From: Bradyrhizobium australiense
GTDB lineage: Bacteria > Pseudomonadota > Alphaproteobacteria > Rhizobiales > Xanthobacteraceae
DNA length: 64,000 nt
Assembly (NCBI RefSeq): GCF_013114825.1
Contig: NZ_JAAVLX010000004.1
Span: forward strand, 310,001-374,000
Direction of reading: 5' to 3'
Shown: positions 30,488 through 39,368 of the stretch, in pieces
How the letters are laid out: every line of letters starts with the position of its first letter
How positions within the stretch are numbered: the stretch's first letter is position 1
The notes under the pieces: generated by a model
Database searches by the model: none
What the model saw: the letters and a program-made list of their open reading frames with translations, nothing else
Told to the model about the DNA's origin: nothing
Program-made: the position numbers and the translations under genes

Positions 30488-31714
30488 TTACCAGCTTCCA
30501 TATTTGGCGACGACCCCGCGCCACAGCGCATCGCGTTCCCGCGCCAACGGCTCCTTGCCGACGCTGGCGTTCTTTGCTGCGGCGGTAATGACCATCACCA
30601 GCTTGAGTTCGGGATCGACGAAGATCGACTGCCCATAGACACCGAGCATGGCGAACCGGCGCTTCTCACCCGGAAACAGCCAGAACTGGTAGCCATAGCC
30701 GAAATAGGGCGTCGCCTTGCGCGGCGTGAACGCCTCGGGATGGCGGCGCCAGTCTGTCGCATCGAGCAGATAATCCTTCGGCACGATCTGCTTGCCATCC
30801 CGGGCCCCGTCGTTCGCCAGCAGGATGCCAAGGCGACCATAGTCGCGCAGCACCGCGTTGAAATTCCCCGAGCCGGTTTCCGTGCCGTCCTTTATCCTGA
30901 CCCAGCTCGCATCGGCCTCCGCGCCCATCGGGTGCCACAGGCGGGTCGTCAGATATTCGCTGAGCGAGGTGCCGGTCACCGCGCGCAGCAGCAGCGTCAG
31001 CGCCACGGTCTGGTTGGACGCATAGTGAAAGCGCGTCCCCTGCTCGACCTCGCGCGTCGTGAATGCGCGCAGCGCCGCGACCGAGTCCTGCGTGAAACGG
31101 ATCTTGTTGAATTTCGCCAGATCATCCTTGCCGTCATAGACCTCCAAGAACGGCGCGCCGGACGCCATCCGCAGCATGTTGCGGATCGTCGTCTCGCCAT
31201 AGGGATTGCCGGCGAGACCAGGCACGTATTTGGCGATGGTATCGTCGAGCGAAGCGATCTTCTTTTCGGCCAGCGCCATCCCGACCGCGAGGCTGACGAT
31301 CGACTTCGCCATCGAATGCGAAACGAAGCGATTCTCCGGCTTGCGGTCATATTGATATCGTTCGGCCAGTATCTCGCCGCCCTTGATCAGCAGAAAGCCG
31401 GTGACGCGCTGGTGCGCCAGGAAGTCATCGAGCGAATAGCTCTGCTTGTCGAAGCGATATTCGATCTTCGGCTCGACAGACGTCCGGGGAAGCGGCATCG
31501 GCGCCGATGACTTCGCCAGCGTGTAGTGGGGAAGTATCCTGTCGACATTGCTGAACGACCCGACCCGGACGCTCTCCTCATAATACCAGTTGGCGCGCGT
31601 GCCGATCGGATAGCCGGCCGCCTTCCCCAATAGATCCTCGTCGGGCGCCGCTCCAGCAGGAAACACCAGCGCGAACAGCACCGCGCATGAAAGCAGGATT
31701 CGTCCCGGCTGCAT
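30488..31714 (-). CDS. Exported serine hydrolase of the class C beta-lactamase/esterase family
   Basis: This 408-residue protein has a signal peptide (to about residue 22). The beta-lactamase-fold motifs are S134-M-A-K137 in FVSHSMAKSIVSLA and Y231-A-S-N234 in FHYASNQT; the third motif region reads MLGVYGQSIFVD rather than KTG. This layout resembles NylB-like 6-aminohexanoate hydrolases and other serine hydrolases rather than true beta-lactamases. It starts 41 bases after the NTF2-like gene's start, on the same strand; both are exported. Confidence 0.87.
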   Translation of the reverse strand: MQPGRILLSCAVLFALVFPAGAAPDEDLLGKAAGYPIGTRANWYYEESVRVGSFSNVDRILPHYTLAKSSAPMPLPRTSVEPKIEYRFDKQSYSLDDFLAHQRVTGFLLIKGGEILAERYQYDRKPENRFVSHSMAKSIVSLAVGMALAEKKIASLDDTIAKYVPGLAGNPYGETTIRNMLRMASGAPFLEVYDGKDDLAKFNKIRFTQDSVAALRAFTTREVEQGTRFHYASNQTVALTLLLRAVTGTSLSEYLTTRLWHPMGAEADASWVRIKDGTETGSGNFNAVLRDYGRLGILLANDGARDGKQIVPKDYLLDATDWRRHPEAFTPRKATPYFGYGYQFWLFPGEKRRFAMLGVYGQSIFVDPELKLVMVITAAAKNASVGKEPLARERDALWRGVVAKYGSW

Positions 31715-31823
31715 CGACAGGCCCCGCGTAGATCATCGTCACCATGCCTTACAATGGCCGTCACCGGCATGTCGAGCCAGCGGCGATCAAGGGTCTCTGC
31801 GGAGAATATTTGCGGAGCCGCAC

Positions 31824-32222
31824 CTACTGGTTCGTCGCGGGCTCGAACATGCATTGCAGCGTCGGCTTGGCGATCTTGGTGAAGGTCGGTCCGATCTCGG
31901 ATTGCTTCGACGCCGGCACCCACGCGGTCTCGATCGTCGGCACCCCGGTCTCGCTGATGCCGCGCAGCAACGCCTCGCGCAAGTCAGCATCTTCCACGGT
32001 CGCGGCGGCATAGTCGTGCAGGCAGCCGCAAACGCTTTCGGGATGCGCCCAGCGTCCGACCATATGGGGCGCGCAGAGCCGCACGAATTCGCCGCGCGGA
32101 TCGGGCACCTTGAAGAGCGAACGGAACGAGGTCTGTGGCGGCTGAAACTGGACTTGAGCCTGCGCCACGCCGCTGAGAAGGAACGAAGACACGATTACGG
32201 CAAGGCAGATACGTGCGAACAT
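31824..32222 (-). CDS. Exported hypothetical protein with four cysteines
   Basis: This 132-residue protein has a signal peptide (MFARICLAVIVSSFLLSGVAQA). Its mature domain has cysteines at RLCAPHMV, SVCGCLHDY and LQCMFEPA, which could pair, and a helix EDADLREALLRGISE. No family recognised. It is transcribed away from the small gene at 32428, with 44 bases between them. Confidence 0.68.
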   Translation of the reverse strand: MFARICLAVIVSSFLLSGVAQAQVQFQPPQTSFRSLFKVPDPRGEFVRLCAPHMVGRWAHPESVCGCLHDYAAATVEDADLREALLRGISETGVPTIETAWVPASKQSEIGPTFTKIAKPTLQCMFEPATNQ

Positions 32223-32266
32223 ACAGGGCCTTTATTGGCGAACTTCTTGCAAAGGATCCGCCACGC

Positions 32267-32428
32267 TCACTTGGCGGCCAAGACCATCGGCTGAGATGCC
32301 TGGGCCGCAATCGGCGAGCCATTATAGGCGAAGGTACCGACACCCGGCAGGGTCTGATCCGAAGAACCAGCCATCGAGGGACCAGCCAGGATGAACGCCA
32401 AGGCGAGGATGAAGCTGGTGGTCTGCAT
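32267..32428 (-). CDS. Tiny exported hypothetical protein
   Basis: A 53-residue reading frame beginning MQTTSFILALAFILAGPSMAG, a good signal peptide, and leaving a mature peptide of about 33 residues (SSDQTLPGVGTFAYNG onward). GGAGAC lies seven bases before this ATG. It follows the pattern of small exported Bradyrhizobium proteins. The next gene downstream on the same strand also carries a signal peptide. Confidence 0.62.
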   Translation of the reverse strand: MQTTSFILALAFILAGPSMAGSSDQTLPGVGTFAYNGSPIAAQASQPMVLAAK

Positions 32429-32531
32429 CTGACTGTCTCCAGTTTTCCGTGGCCGGCTGTGCACGCCGTCTCGTTGGTCACCCAGATAACCGTCGGCCGT
32501 TTCCGGACATCTGCGCCAGAAACGAAAAATG

Positions 32532-32580
32532 GTTTCGTCGGGCAGGAGAATTGTTTCGTCGGCCGTGCAGGACGAAACAA
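32532..32580. repeat. GTTTCGTC repeat with a perfect 10-base inverted repeat
   Basis: GTTTCGTC appears at 32532-32539, again at 32553-32560, and inverted at 32571-32578. TTGTTTCGTC (32551-32560) and GACGAAACAA (32571-32580) are perfect arms around a 10-base loop. It looks like an operator rather than a terminator. It stands in the 384-base gap 32429-32812, which otherwise holds a GC-rich inverted repeat AGCGGCCG/CGGCCGCT at 32648-32666 and no clear gene. Confidence 0.55.
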
Positions 32581-32812
32581 TAGCGAGAAAAGTCCAATGG
32601 ATTCAGCGAGGACGCTCGCACTTGAGACGTTCAGGCTGAACACCGCAAGCGGCCGTTGCGGCCGCTTTGGCCCTCGTCAAATGGACGAGAACCGCCTCGC
32701 TTACTGACAGATCGGATGAACCGAAGCTTCGATCCGGCCGACTCAATCGAACACCACGCAACCTTCCGCGCGTCTGTGCGTTGTGAACCTTCCTCAACAA
32801 AGGACAACAGTC

Positions 32813-33118
32813 GTGGGCAGTGGCAACATCGATGTTGGCAATGACACCCCGACCGGCAAATCCGGCGAGCCGGTGGTTGAAAATTTGTCTGGAAGTAACG
32901 GCTCCGAACTGCGGATCGATCCTTCTCTGAAGACAGAGCGCCAAGGAAAAGCCTCAGAGCATCCTGTGGGCGCTTGTGGCGCGATGTCCCAACAAGGCGA
33001 CGAATTTCGCGGCAATGTCTCTGCGCCGCAGAAATTCGTGCATCTGGTCGGCTGCCGCGACCGCAAGGTCGGGTCCGGCCTGGAGGCCCGCCAATATTCC
33101 AATCCGCTCAAACGGTAA
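32813..33118 (+). CDS. Hypothetical hydrophilic protein
   Basis: GTG 32813, with AAAGGA eight bases upstream, opens a 101-codon frame: VGSGNIDVGNDTPTGKSGE, later CGAMSQQGDEFRGNVS and VHLVGCRDRKVG. It is Gly/Ser/Asn-rich with few hydrophobic residues, like the small hydrophilic proteins near 3-4 kb. GTG 32783 is a longer alternative. Codon bias is weaker than in neighbours, so it may not be real. Confidence 0.45.
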   Translation: MGSGNIDVGNDTPTGKSGEPVVENLSGSNGSELRIDPSLKTERQGKASEHPVGACGAMSQQGDEFRGNVSAPQKFVHLVGCRDRKVGSGLEARQYSNPLKR

Positions 33119-33169
33119 GCTTGAGACCCTCATTCCGGATCCGATCTCAGATCCCGAATGGCATCGGGC

Positions 33170-33718
33170 TTACTGGATGAATTCACCGCATTTCTGAACC
33201 GCGGCCTCAGTGGCCCCCCAGGGCATGATCGGCACCGAGGATGTTGAGTTTTTGGGTGAACCCTCGATCAGCCTGTCAGAATAGACCATATAGACCAGCA
33301 CGTTGCGTTTGGCGTCGCAGCCGCGAACGATCTGCATCTTCTTGAAGAACAGCGAGCGGCGCTGCCGGAACATGTCGTCGCCTTGCTCCAGCTTGTGTTT
33401 GAACTTGATGGGGCCGATCTGGCGGCACGCCAGCGAAATATCCGAGACCTCCTCGGCGAGGCCGAGCCAGCCCTTGAAGCCGCCCTTTTCCGGCACCGTG
33501 AAGTGACAGGCTACCCCCTCAACCTCGGGGTCGTCGACCGCGTAGGTCGCGAGCTTGTCGTTCGGGCTCAGCCATTTGAAGACCGTCGAGCGCCGGAAGA
33601 TCAGGTCGGGCTCGTCTGCGGCTGACGCAGGGCCTGCCTGCCACACGGTCAGCGCGAGCACCACCAGGGCCAGACTTCTCCACTTCTTGTCACACTTAAC
33701 GATGGCCTTGGATGTCAT
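33170..33718 (-). CDS. creA: CreA-family exported protein
   Basis: This 182-residue protein has a signal peptide (LALVVLALTVWQAGPASA). The mature part shows the CreA pattern: DKLATYAVDDPEVEGVACHFTV, GGFKGWLGLAEEVSDISLACRQIGPI, SLFFKKMQIVRGCDAKRNVLVYMVYSDRLIEGSPKNSTSSVP and ending WGATEAAVQKC. CreA proteins are periplasmic and of unknown function. It is divergent from the L,D-transpeptidase gene. The four conserved-type cysteines are present. Confidence 0.9.
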   Translation of the reverse strand: MTSKAIVKCDKKWRSLALVVLALTVWQAGPASAADEPDLIFRRSTVFKWLSPNDKLATYAVDDPEVEGVACHFTVPEKGGFKGWLGLAEEVSDISLACRQIGPIKFKHKLEQGDDMFRQRRSLFFKKMQIVRGCDAKRNVLVYMVYSDRLIEGSPKNSTSSVPIMPWGATEAAVQKCGEFIQ

Positions 33719-33984
33719 TGATATCTCCGCTGAAGGGCTCTCAGACTATGTAGTGGCAGAAAGCCGCACAGGAAGGCTCCAGGAGGATTTGGGAGGCCGC
33801 AGTACCGCCTTATGGATAGCGTCAGATCGAGCCGGCGCCGTTTAACGGAATGTGAGGCTTTTTTGCTACGATCGGGGCGAAAAGCGCTGGAATTAGAAGG
33901 CTCACGCTGGTGAACGCTTTTTGCCTTTGCGACAACAAAACGAATAAGCAGGACGGTAGATTCGAGTATCTGGATTTGAGGATT

Positions 33985-35727
33985 ATGCGCGTGAGCGGGC
34001 ATCGGTTTTTCAGTGCGAGTATTGCGGGCGCGACAATTTCGAAACGGCGATTTTGGCAGATTGCGATGTTGACCGCGGCCGGCACCGTCGCCGCTCCCCA
34101 GGCCGACGCCGCCGCCATGTTCTACTGGCAGGATTCCGACCCGAGCTATTACCGGCCCATGCCAACGGTGCAGCCGCGCAAGCCAAAGACACGCCGGCCG
34201 TCCACCAAAACCGAGGCGGCCGTCAAGGAGACCAACGCCAAGCCGCAGGGGCCGCTGATCATCGCGGTCTCGATCGACCAGCAGAAGGTCCGCGTCTACG
34301 ACGCCAAGGGGTTGTTCGCCGAAAGTCCGGTGTCGACGGGCATGAAGGGGCATTCGACCCCGATGGGCGTGTTCAGCGTCATCCAGAAGCACAAGATGCA
34401 CCGCTCCAACATCTATAGCGGCGCGCCGATGCCTTACATGCAGCGCATCACCTGGTCGGGCGTCGCGATGCATGCCGGCGTGTTGCCCGGCTATCCGGCC
34501 TCGCATGGTTGCATCCGCATGCCAACGACCTTTGCCGTGAAGATGTGGAACTGGACCCGGATGGGCGCGCGTGTCATCATCACGCCCGGCGTGATCTCGC
34601 CCGCCAGCTTCTCGCATCCATTGCTGGTGGCGCAGAAAGTCGTCCCGCAGCCGCTCATCGCCGACGATCCAACGACAGACGCGCCCGCGGTGAAGGGCGA
34701 CAAGGGCGCGGACGCAGGTAGTGTGACCAAGTCTGCGAATTCCAATTCGGAGGCGAGCCTCGAGCTCCGGTCGACCGTCGGGCACGCGGCGCCGTTGCGC
34801 CAACAGACCCACACCGCAGAGGCCCGCGGTCCGCTGTCGACGATGAACGCCGTCGTGACCATGTCCGATGCAACGCCGTCGGCAGCCAAGGTCCAGCCTG
34901 TCAGCGATACGTCGAGTGCGGAAGCAGAAGCGGACGCGCCGAAACCGGAGCCGACTACCCCGGCAGCCGGCGCGGCTGACACCGCGGCCAAGTCAGCCGC
35001 GACTGGCGCTGGTGCGACGGATGGCAAGAAAGCATCCGAACGAGCGAACACCGAGGCCCCCACGGCAGCGATCGCCAATGGAGGGCCAGCCAAAGTTGAA
35101 GCGCTCAAGGCCGAGGAGACCGAGGCCGCCGAGAAGCCCGCCGAGCCCATCAAGGCGGCCGCCGATGCACCGGCTGTGTCGGTCGTTGCGCCTGACGCGA
35201 AGAAGGATACGGCGCGTCTGCCAGGCGCGGAAAAGGCGGCCAGGGCCGAACCGCCCAGGCGTCCCGGCCTGATCGCGGTTTTCGTGAGCCGCAAGGATTC
35301 CAAGCTGTACGTCCGTGAGAACTTCAAGCCGCAGTTCGACGTGCCGGTGACGATCGCGGCGAGCGACCGGCCGCTGGGCACGCATGTGTTCACCGCCGAG
35401 GCTGACAAGAACGATCCCAACCTGTTGCGCTGGTCGGTGGTCTCGCTGCCGGTCGCGGCCCGCCACTCCGCGCGGATCGATAATACCGATCGTACCGCAC
35501 GGCGCGGCAAGATGGCAGCGCCCGGTGAGCCAAAGCCGCTGCTGGCGGCAAACAGCCCGGCCGAGGCGCTGGACCGCATCGCCGCCGCTCCCGAGGCGAT
35601 GGCCCGGATCGCCGAGCTGCTGACCACCGGCAGCTCGATCATCGTGTCCGATCACAGCATCAACACGGGCGGCGAAACCGGCGAAGGCACCGATTTCATT
35701 GTCCCGCTGCGCACGGTTCAGCCATAA
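33985..35727 (+). CDS. L,D-transpeptidase (YkuD) with a second, inactive YkuD-like module
   Basis: This 580-residue envelope protein (start ATG 33985; ATG 33910 would add 25) has a signal-like segment RRFWQIAMLTAAGTVAAPQADA and a YkuD domain (about 85-220) with the active site HAGVLPGYPASHGCIRMP (H163, S173-H174-G175-C176, R178). YkuD enzymes cross-link peptidoglycan by 3-3 bonds or attach lipoproteins. A 200-residue Ala/Lys/Glu/Thr-rich linker follows. The C-terminal 150 residues (RPGLIAVFVSRKDSKLYV, PVTIAASDRPLGTHVF, GSSIIVSD) repeat the YkuD start but lack any SHGC-like centre, so this copy is likely a binding or structural module. Confidence 0.88.
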   Translation: MRVSGHRFFSASIAGATISKRRFWQIAMLTAAGTVAAPQADAAAMFYWQDSDPSYYRPMPTVQPRKPKTRRPSTKTEAAVKETNAKPQGPLIIAVSIDQQKVRVYDAKGLFAESPVSTGMKGHSTPMGVFSVIQKHKMHRSNIYSGAPMPYMQRITWSGVAMHAGVLPGYPASHGCIRMPTTFAVKMWNWTRMGARVIITPGVISPASFSHPLLVAQKVVPQPLIADDPTTDAPAVKGDKGADAGSVTKSANSNSEASLELRSTVGHAAPLRQQTHTAEARGPLSTMNAVVTMSDATPSAAKVQPVSDTSSAEAEADAPKPEPTTPAAGAADTAAKSAATGAGATDGKKASERANTEAPTAAIANGGPAKVEALKAEETEAAEKPAEPIKAAADAPAVSVVAPDAKKDTARLPGAEKAARAEPPRRPGLIAVFVSRKDSKLYVRENFKPQFDVPVTIAASDRPLGTHVFTAEADKNDPNLLRWSVVSLPVAARHSARIDNTDRTARRGKMAAPGEPKPLLAANSPAEALDRIAAAPEAMARIAELLTTGSSIIVSDHSINTGGETGEGTDFIVPLRTVQP

Positions 35728-35799
35728 CGGCTTGTTGAGGGGCAGCAGCCCGCGCGTTGCGCTATGCTTCGGCTGTTGGACAGCAGCCCGAGGCTTTTC

Positions 35800-36372
35800 A
35801 TGATGGACCGCAGGAGCGTGATGACCGCGGCGCTGGCCGCGATCGCCGGCATGGCCTCGAACAGGCAATCCCTGGCACAGGCCGGCATGAGCCGGATCAC
35901 GGCTTACGCGTTTTCGTTTCCGGGATTGTCCGGCGGCGACATCAGGCTTTCCGAATTTGCCGGCCGGCCGATCCTGATCGTCAACACCGCTTCGCTCTGT
36001 GGCTTCACCCCGCAATATGGCGGCCTGCAGGAATTGTGGACCGAGTTTGGCGGCCGCGGCCTGATGATCGTCGGCGTCCCCTCCAACGATTTCGGCGGCC
36101 AGGAGCCGGGCGGCGCGGCTGAAATCACCGCGACCGCGCAGACCCATCACGTCACCTTTCCGATTGCCGCGAAGGCCGTCGTCAAGGGACCGAACGCGCA
36201 TCCGTTCTACAAATGGGCGGCGGAGGCGCGGCCGAGGGATGTTCCACGCTGGAACTTCCACAAATACCTGATCGGCCGCGACGGCTATATCGCCGACGTC
36301 TTTCCGGAATCCATCGACCCCGTAGATACACGGGTGAAAACCGCGATCGCGCGGGCACTGGCCGCTTCCTGA
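35800..36372 (+). CDS. Exported glutathione peroxidase-like protein
   Basis: This 190-residue protein is a GPx-fold peroxidase: NTASLCGFTPQYGGLQELW with the peroxidatic cysteine C67, GVPSNDFGGQEPG with the glutamine, and WNFHKYLIGRDG with the tryptophan and asparagine of the tetrad. Before it is a leader MMDRRSVMTAALAAIAGMAS that resembles a Tat-type signal with DRRS, so it may act in the periplasm. ATG 35800 is chosen over 35764. It likely reduces hydroperoxides; whether glutathione or thioredoxin is the donor is not visible. Confidence 0.87.
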   Translation: MMDRRSVMTAALAAIAGMASNRQSLAQAGMSRITAYAFSFPGLSGGDIRLSEFAGRPILIVNTASLCGFTPQYGGLQELWTEFGGRGLMIVGVPSNDFGGQEPGGAAEITATAQTHHVTFPIAAKAVVKGPNAHPFYKWAAEARPRDVPRWNFHKYLIGRDGYIADVFPESIDPVDTRVKTAIARALAAS

Positions 36373-36526
36373 AATAACGGTTCGGGGACAATTCGACCGC
36401 GTGTGATCGCAGCGGTTGCGTTGGCGCGCCCGCTCCAACTAGGCTACTGTGCGTCGGGGGATGGAGGCAGACTGGACGACGGCAACGCCGCGACCGGGTG
36501 CGGGATTCGAATTTAAGGAAAACAAG

Positions 36527-37468
36527 ATGCGTATTGCGGCAGGGATGATCTTTGCAGGCGCGGTTTCGCTGTTGGCATCAAGCGCGGCGTGGGCGCAGGT
36601 ACCACCCGCTAAAGGACTGACCGCGCCTCAGGCTGCACCAGTTCCCGCTCCGCCGCCAGCGCCCGTCTTGACCCGGCCGCCCTGCAACAATCCCAACGCG
36701 CTCGGCATCGGCCGCACCGTCGAGATCGATACCACGGGCGGTCCCGGTTTCGGCTTCGAACATTTCAAGGAGCTCGATTTCCTTCGCGACAAGGAAGTGG
36801 TGCTAACCTTCGACGACGGCCCGTGGCCGGTGAATACGCCGTCGGTCTTGAAGACGCTCGCGGAGGAATGCACCACCGGCATCTTCTTCCCGATCGGCAA
36901 GCATGCGACGTACTATCCCGAAATCCTCAAGCAGGTGATGGCGGCCGGCCACACCATCGGATCGCACACCTGGTCGCACGCCGCCCTCGTCAACAAGAAG
37001 CTGAACGAGCAGCAGCGCAAGGATGAAATCGAGAAAGGTTTCAGTGCCGTGAAATGGGCGCTCGGCGGCAAATCGCCAGCGCCGTTCTTCCGCTTCCCCG
37101 CGCTGCAGCACCCGCCGGAGATGGTGACCTATCTGGGCACCCGCAACATCGCGATCTTCTCCTGCGACCTCGATTCGTTCGACTTCAAGGCGAGCAAAGC
37201 GGACAAGGTTATCGAAACGGTGATGCACAAGGTCGAAAAGCTGGGCAAGGGCATCATCCTGATGCACGACTTCCAGAAGCACACCGCGGAAGCCCTGCCC
37301 GAGCTTCTGAAGAAGCTGAAGGCCGGCGGCTACAAGGTGGTGGCGATGCGCGCCAAGACGCCGGTGCAGACGATTGCGCAGTATGACGAAGACATCGTGA
37401 AGGATCTGAAGCTGCCGACCGTGAGCTCACGTCCTGTTTCCAGCGTCGTCCAGACGATCTCGGAATAA
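36527..37468 (+). CDS. Exported polysaccharide deacetylase (NodB-homology domain)
   Basis: This 313-residue protein has a signal peptide (MRIAAGMIFAGAVSLLASSAAWA, cut after AWA), a Pro/Ala-rich spacer, and a NodB/CE4 domain (about 88-280): TFDDGP (94-99), SHTWSH (146-151) with the metal-binding histidines, and FRFPAL. AAGGAA lies before ATG 36527. CE4 enzymes remove N-acetyl groups from peptidoglycan or other polysaccharides in the envelope; the actual target is unknown. The acidic/basic tail (VQTIAQYDEDIVKDLKLP) is variable. Confidence 0.88.
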   Translation: MRIAAGMIFAGAVSLLASSAAWAQVPPAKGLTAPQAAPVPAPPPAPVLTRPPCNNPNALGIGRTVEIDTTGGPGFGFEHFKELDFLRDKEVVLTFDDGPWPVNTPSVLKTLAEECTTGIFFPIGKHATYYPEILKQVMAAGHTIGSHTWSHAALVNKKLNEQQRKDEIEKGFSAVKWALGGKSPAPFFRFPALQHPPEMVTYLGTRNIAIFSCDLDSFDFKASKADKVIETVMHKVEKLGKGIILMHDFQKHTAEALPELLKKLKAGGYKVVAMRAKTPVQTIAQYDEDIVKDLKLPTVSSRPVSSVVQTISE

Positions 37469-37488
37469 CGCTGCGCGATACGTCCCCC

Positions 37489-38046
37489 GTGCCGGCGCTG
37501 CGCATCGAAGGCTATGTTATCGTCTCGGCGGACGGCATGCTGGCGGATGCGCGCAACGTCATGCCGGACGAATTGAAGTTCGAGGGCGACAAGGCGTTTT
37601 TCACCGCCGCCCTCGACCGCGCCGATCTGATCGTGCACGGGCGCAATTCCTACGAGGACCAGCCGAACTCGCCCCGGCGCAAGCGGATCATCCTGACGCG
37701 GAAGATCGATGCGATTGCGCCCGATCCGACCAATCCAAAAGCTACGCTTTGGAATCCGGTGGGCGCTTCGTTCGAAGCCGCCTGCCATCATGCAGGCGTA
37801 GATACCGGCACGGTCGCCGTGATCGGCGGCCCCGGCGTGTTCGGCATGTTCATGGACCGCTACGACGTGTTCTGGCTCTCGCAAGCGCCGCATGTCCACC
37901 TTCCCGGCGGCGAGCCTTGCTTCCCCGGCGTGCCCGCGCGTTCGCCGCAGGAAATCCTCGCCGCGCATGGCTTGCGCGCCGGCGAGCCGCAAATGCTCGA
38001 TGCAACGCACGAGGTTACCGTCACGCCATGGCGGCGCGGCGCCTAA
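37489..38046 (+). CDS. Dihydrofolate-reductase-fold protein (RibD C-terminal type)
   Basis: This 185-residue protein begins at GTG 37489, 20 bases after the deacetylase stop. It has the RibD_C/DHFR-like core: IEGYVIVSADGMLADARN, ALDRADLIVHGRNSYED, VAVIGGPGVFGMFM and YDVFWLSQAP. The NADPH-binding GGPG motif (about 115-118) is present. Such stand-alone proteins are often of unknown substrate; reduction of a pterin or riboflavin intermediate is possible. Confidence 0.85.
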   Translation: MPALRIEGYVIVSADGMLADARNVMPDELKFEGDKAFFTAALDRADLIVHGRNSYEDQPNSPRRKRIILTRKIDAIAPDPTNPKATLWNPVGASFEAACHHAGVDTGTVAVIGGPGVFGMFMDRYDVFWLSQAPHVHLPGGEPCFPGVPARSPQEILAAHGLRAGEPQMLDATHEVTVTPWRRGA

Positions 38047-38174
38047 GGCGTCATCCTTTTGTCCAACCAACCTCGACGTAAGCCAAGCGCGGCCAGAGAT
38101 TGCTTGACAGCGCGCGGGCGTGGTCCCAACCTGAAAAGAAAAAAGACACATATCATCATCGGGAGGACCACAAC

Positions 38175-39296
38175 ATGTTGAGGTACGCTTCAACCATGGT
38201 TGCAGCGGTGACTCTTGGAATGGTCACCGTCTTTGCTGAACCGGTTTACGCTCAAACTGCAGAAAAGCCGCTAGTTCTAAAGGGTCAGTCGACCCACCCC
38301 GCATCCTCGAACTTCCATCTCATCTTCAAACTGTGGGCAGAGACCGTCGAAAAAATGACGGCCGGGCGCCTGAAGATCGAGACGCTACCGGCGGGAGCGA
38401 TCGTGCCTCCGTTCGAGGTATTCGACGCCACGTCCAAGAACGTTCTCGACGTCGGCATGGGGCCGTTCGGTTATATCCTCGGCCGCAACACCGCGACGAT
38501 ACCGATGTCACACGGACCGCTCTACGGCATGGACGGCTCGGACTACTGGGCCTGGTATTATGACGGCGGCGGCATGAAGCTGCTCGAGGAGTTCTATCGC
38601 GACGTCCTCAAGCTCAACGTCGTCGGCTTCCCGATTCCGACCGACTACCCGCAAGGGTTGGGCTGGTTCAAGAAGGAGATCAACAGCCTCGGCGACCTCA
38701 AGGGCATGAAGTACCGGATCTACGGCATCGGCGCGGAAACCTACGGCCGGCTCGGCGTTTCGGTCGTCACCATTCCCGGCGGCGAGATCGTGCCGGCGAT
38801 GGAGCGCGGCGTGATCGAGGGCGCCGAGTGGATCAACTGCGAGGAAGACAAGAAGCTCGGCCTGCACCAGGTCGCCAAACACTACTATACGCCGGGCATG
38901 CATGAGCCCGTCACCGGCGGGCAGTTGATGATCAACGGCGACGTCTGGAAGAAGCTCACGCCGGACTTGCAGGAAATCATCAAGGTGGCGAGCGTCTATG
39001 CTACGACGCAGCGCAACTTCGCCTTGAATCGGGAAACGGCGCAGGCCTGCCAGGATCTGATCAAGGCGGGCGTTCAGATGCATCGCACGCCCGACGAGAT
39101 CCTGAAGAACTTCCTCGACGAGTGGGAGAAGATCCAGACCGAGCACGCGGCAAAGAACCCCTTCTACAGGAAGGTGATCGACAGCCAGAAGGCTTACGCC
39201 GAACAGATCGTGCCGTTCAAGCTCTCCTGGTTCCCGCCGTACAACTTTGCCGGCGAATATTACTGGAAGAACAAGATCTACCTGACCAAGAAGTGA
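38175..39296 (+). CDS. dctP: TRAP transporter solute-binding protein
   Basis: This 373-residue periplasmic protein has a signal peptide (MLRYASTMVAAVTLGMVTVFAEPVYA) and the DctP fold: VLKGQSTHPASSNFHLIF, GRLKIETLPAGAIVPPFEV, DLKGMKYRIYG with the key arginine and MERGVIEGAEWINC. The ending FAGEYYWKNKIYLTKK resembles the TakP/mannitol-chloroaromatic group (alpha-keto acids, lactate and similar), but the substrate is not fixed by sequence. GGGAGG precedes the ATG. It heads an operon with the two permease genes. Confidence 0.93.
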   Translation: MLRYASTMVAAVTLGMVTVFAEPVYAQTAEKPLVLKGQSTHPASSNFHLIFKLWAETVEKMTAGRLKIETLPAGAIVPPFEVFDATSKNVLDVGMGPFGYILGRNTATIPMSHGPLYGMDGSDYWAWYYDGGGMKLLEEFYRDVLKLNVVGFPIPTDYPQGLGWFKKEINSLGDLKGMKYRIYGIGAETYGRLGVSVVTIPGGEIVPAMERGVIEGAEWINCEEDKKLGLHQVAKHYYTPGMHEPVTGGQLMINGDVWKKLTPDLQEIIKVASVYATTQRNFALNRETAQACQDLIKAGVQMHRTPDEILKNFLDEWEKIQTEHAAKNPFYRKVIDSQKAYAEQIVPFKLSWFPPYNFAGEYYWKNKIYLTKK

Positions 39297-39319
39297 TCTC
39301 TCTTCGCATCTAGCGGAGC

Positions 39320-39348
39320 TGCTGGCGTCCCGCCAACGGACGCCAGCA
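39320..39348 (+). promoter_or_regulatory. Intergenic hairpin between TRAP binding protein and permease genes
   Basis: TGCTGGCGTCC (39320-39330) pairs perfectly with GGACGCCAGCA (39338-39348) around a 7-base loop, with no T run after it. It may stabilise the upstream message or partly stop transcription, giving more binding protein than permease, a common arrangement for such operons. Confidence 0.7.
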
Positions 39349-39368
39349 CGGCCTGAAGAGGTTTGATC

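Noticed and set aside
34491..35642. 383-codon minus-strand frame, Ala/Ser-rich, opposite the L,D-transpeptidase linker
   Set aside because: It only reflects the repetitive Ala-rich linker read in reverse.
38103..38131. TTGACA followed by a 17-base gap before dctP as a sigma-70 promoter
   Set aside because: The -10 position reads CAACCT, too far from TATAAT to support.
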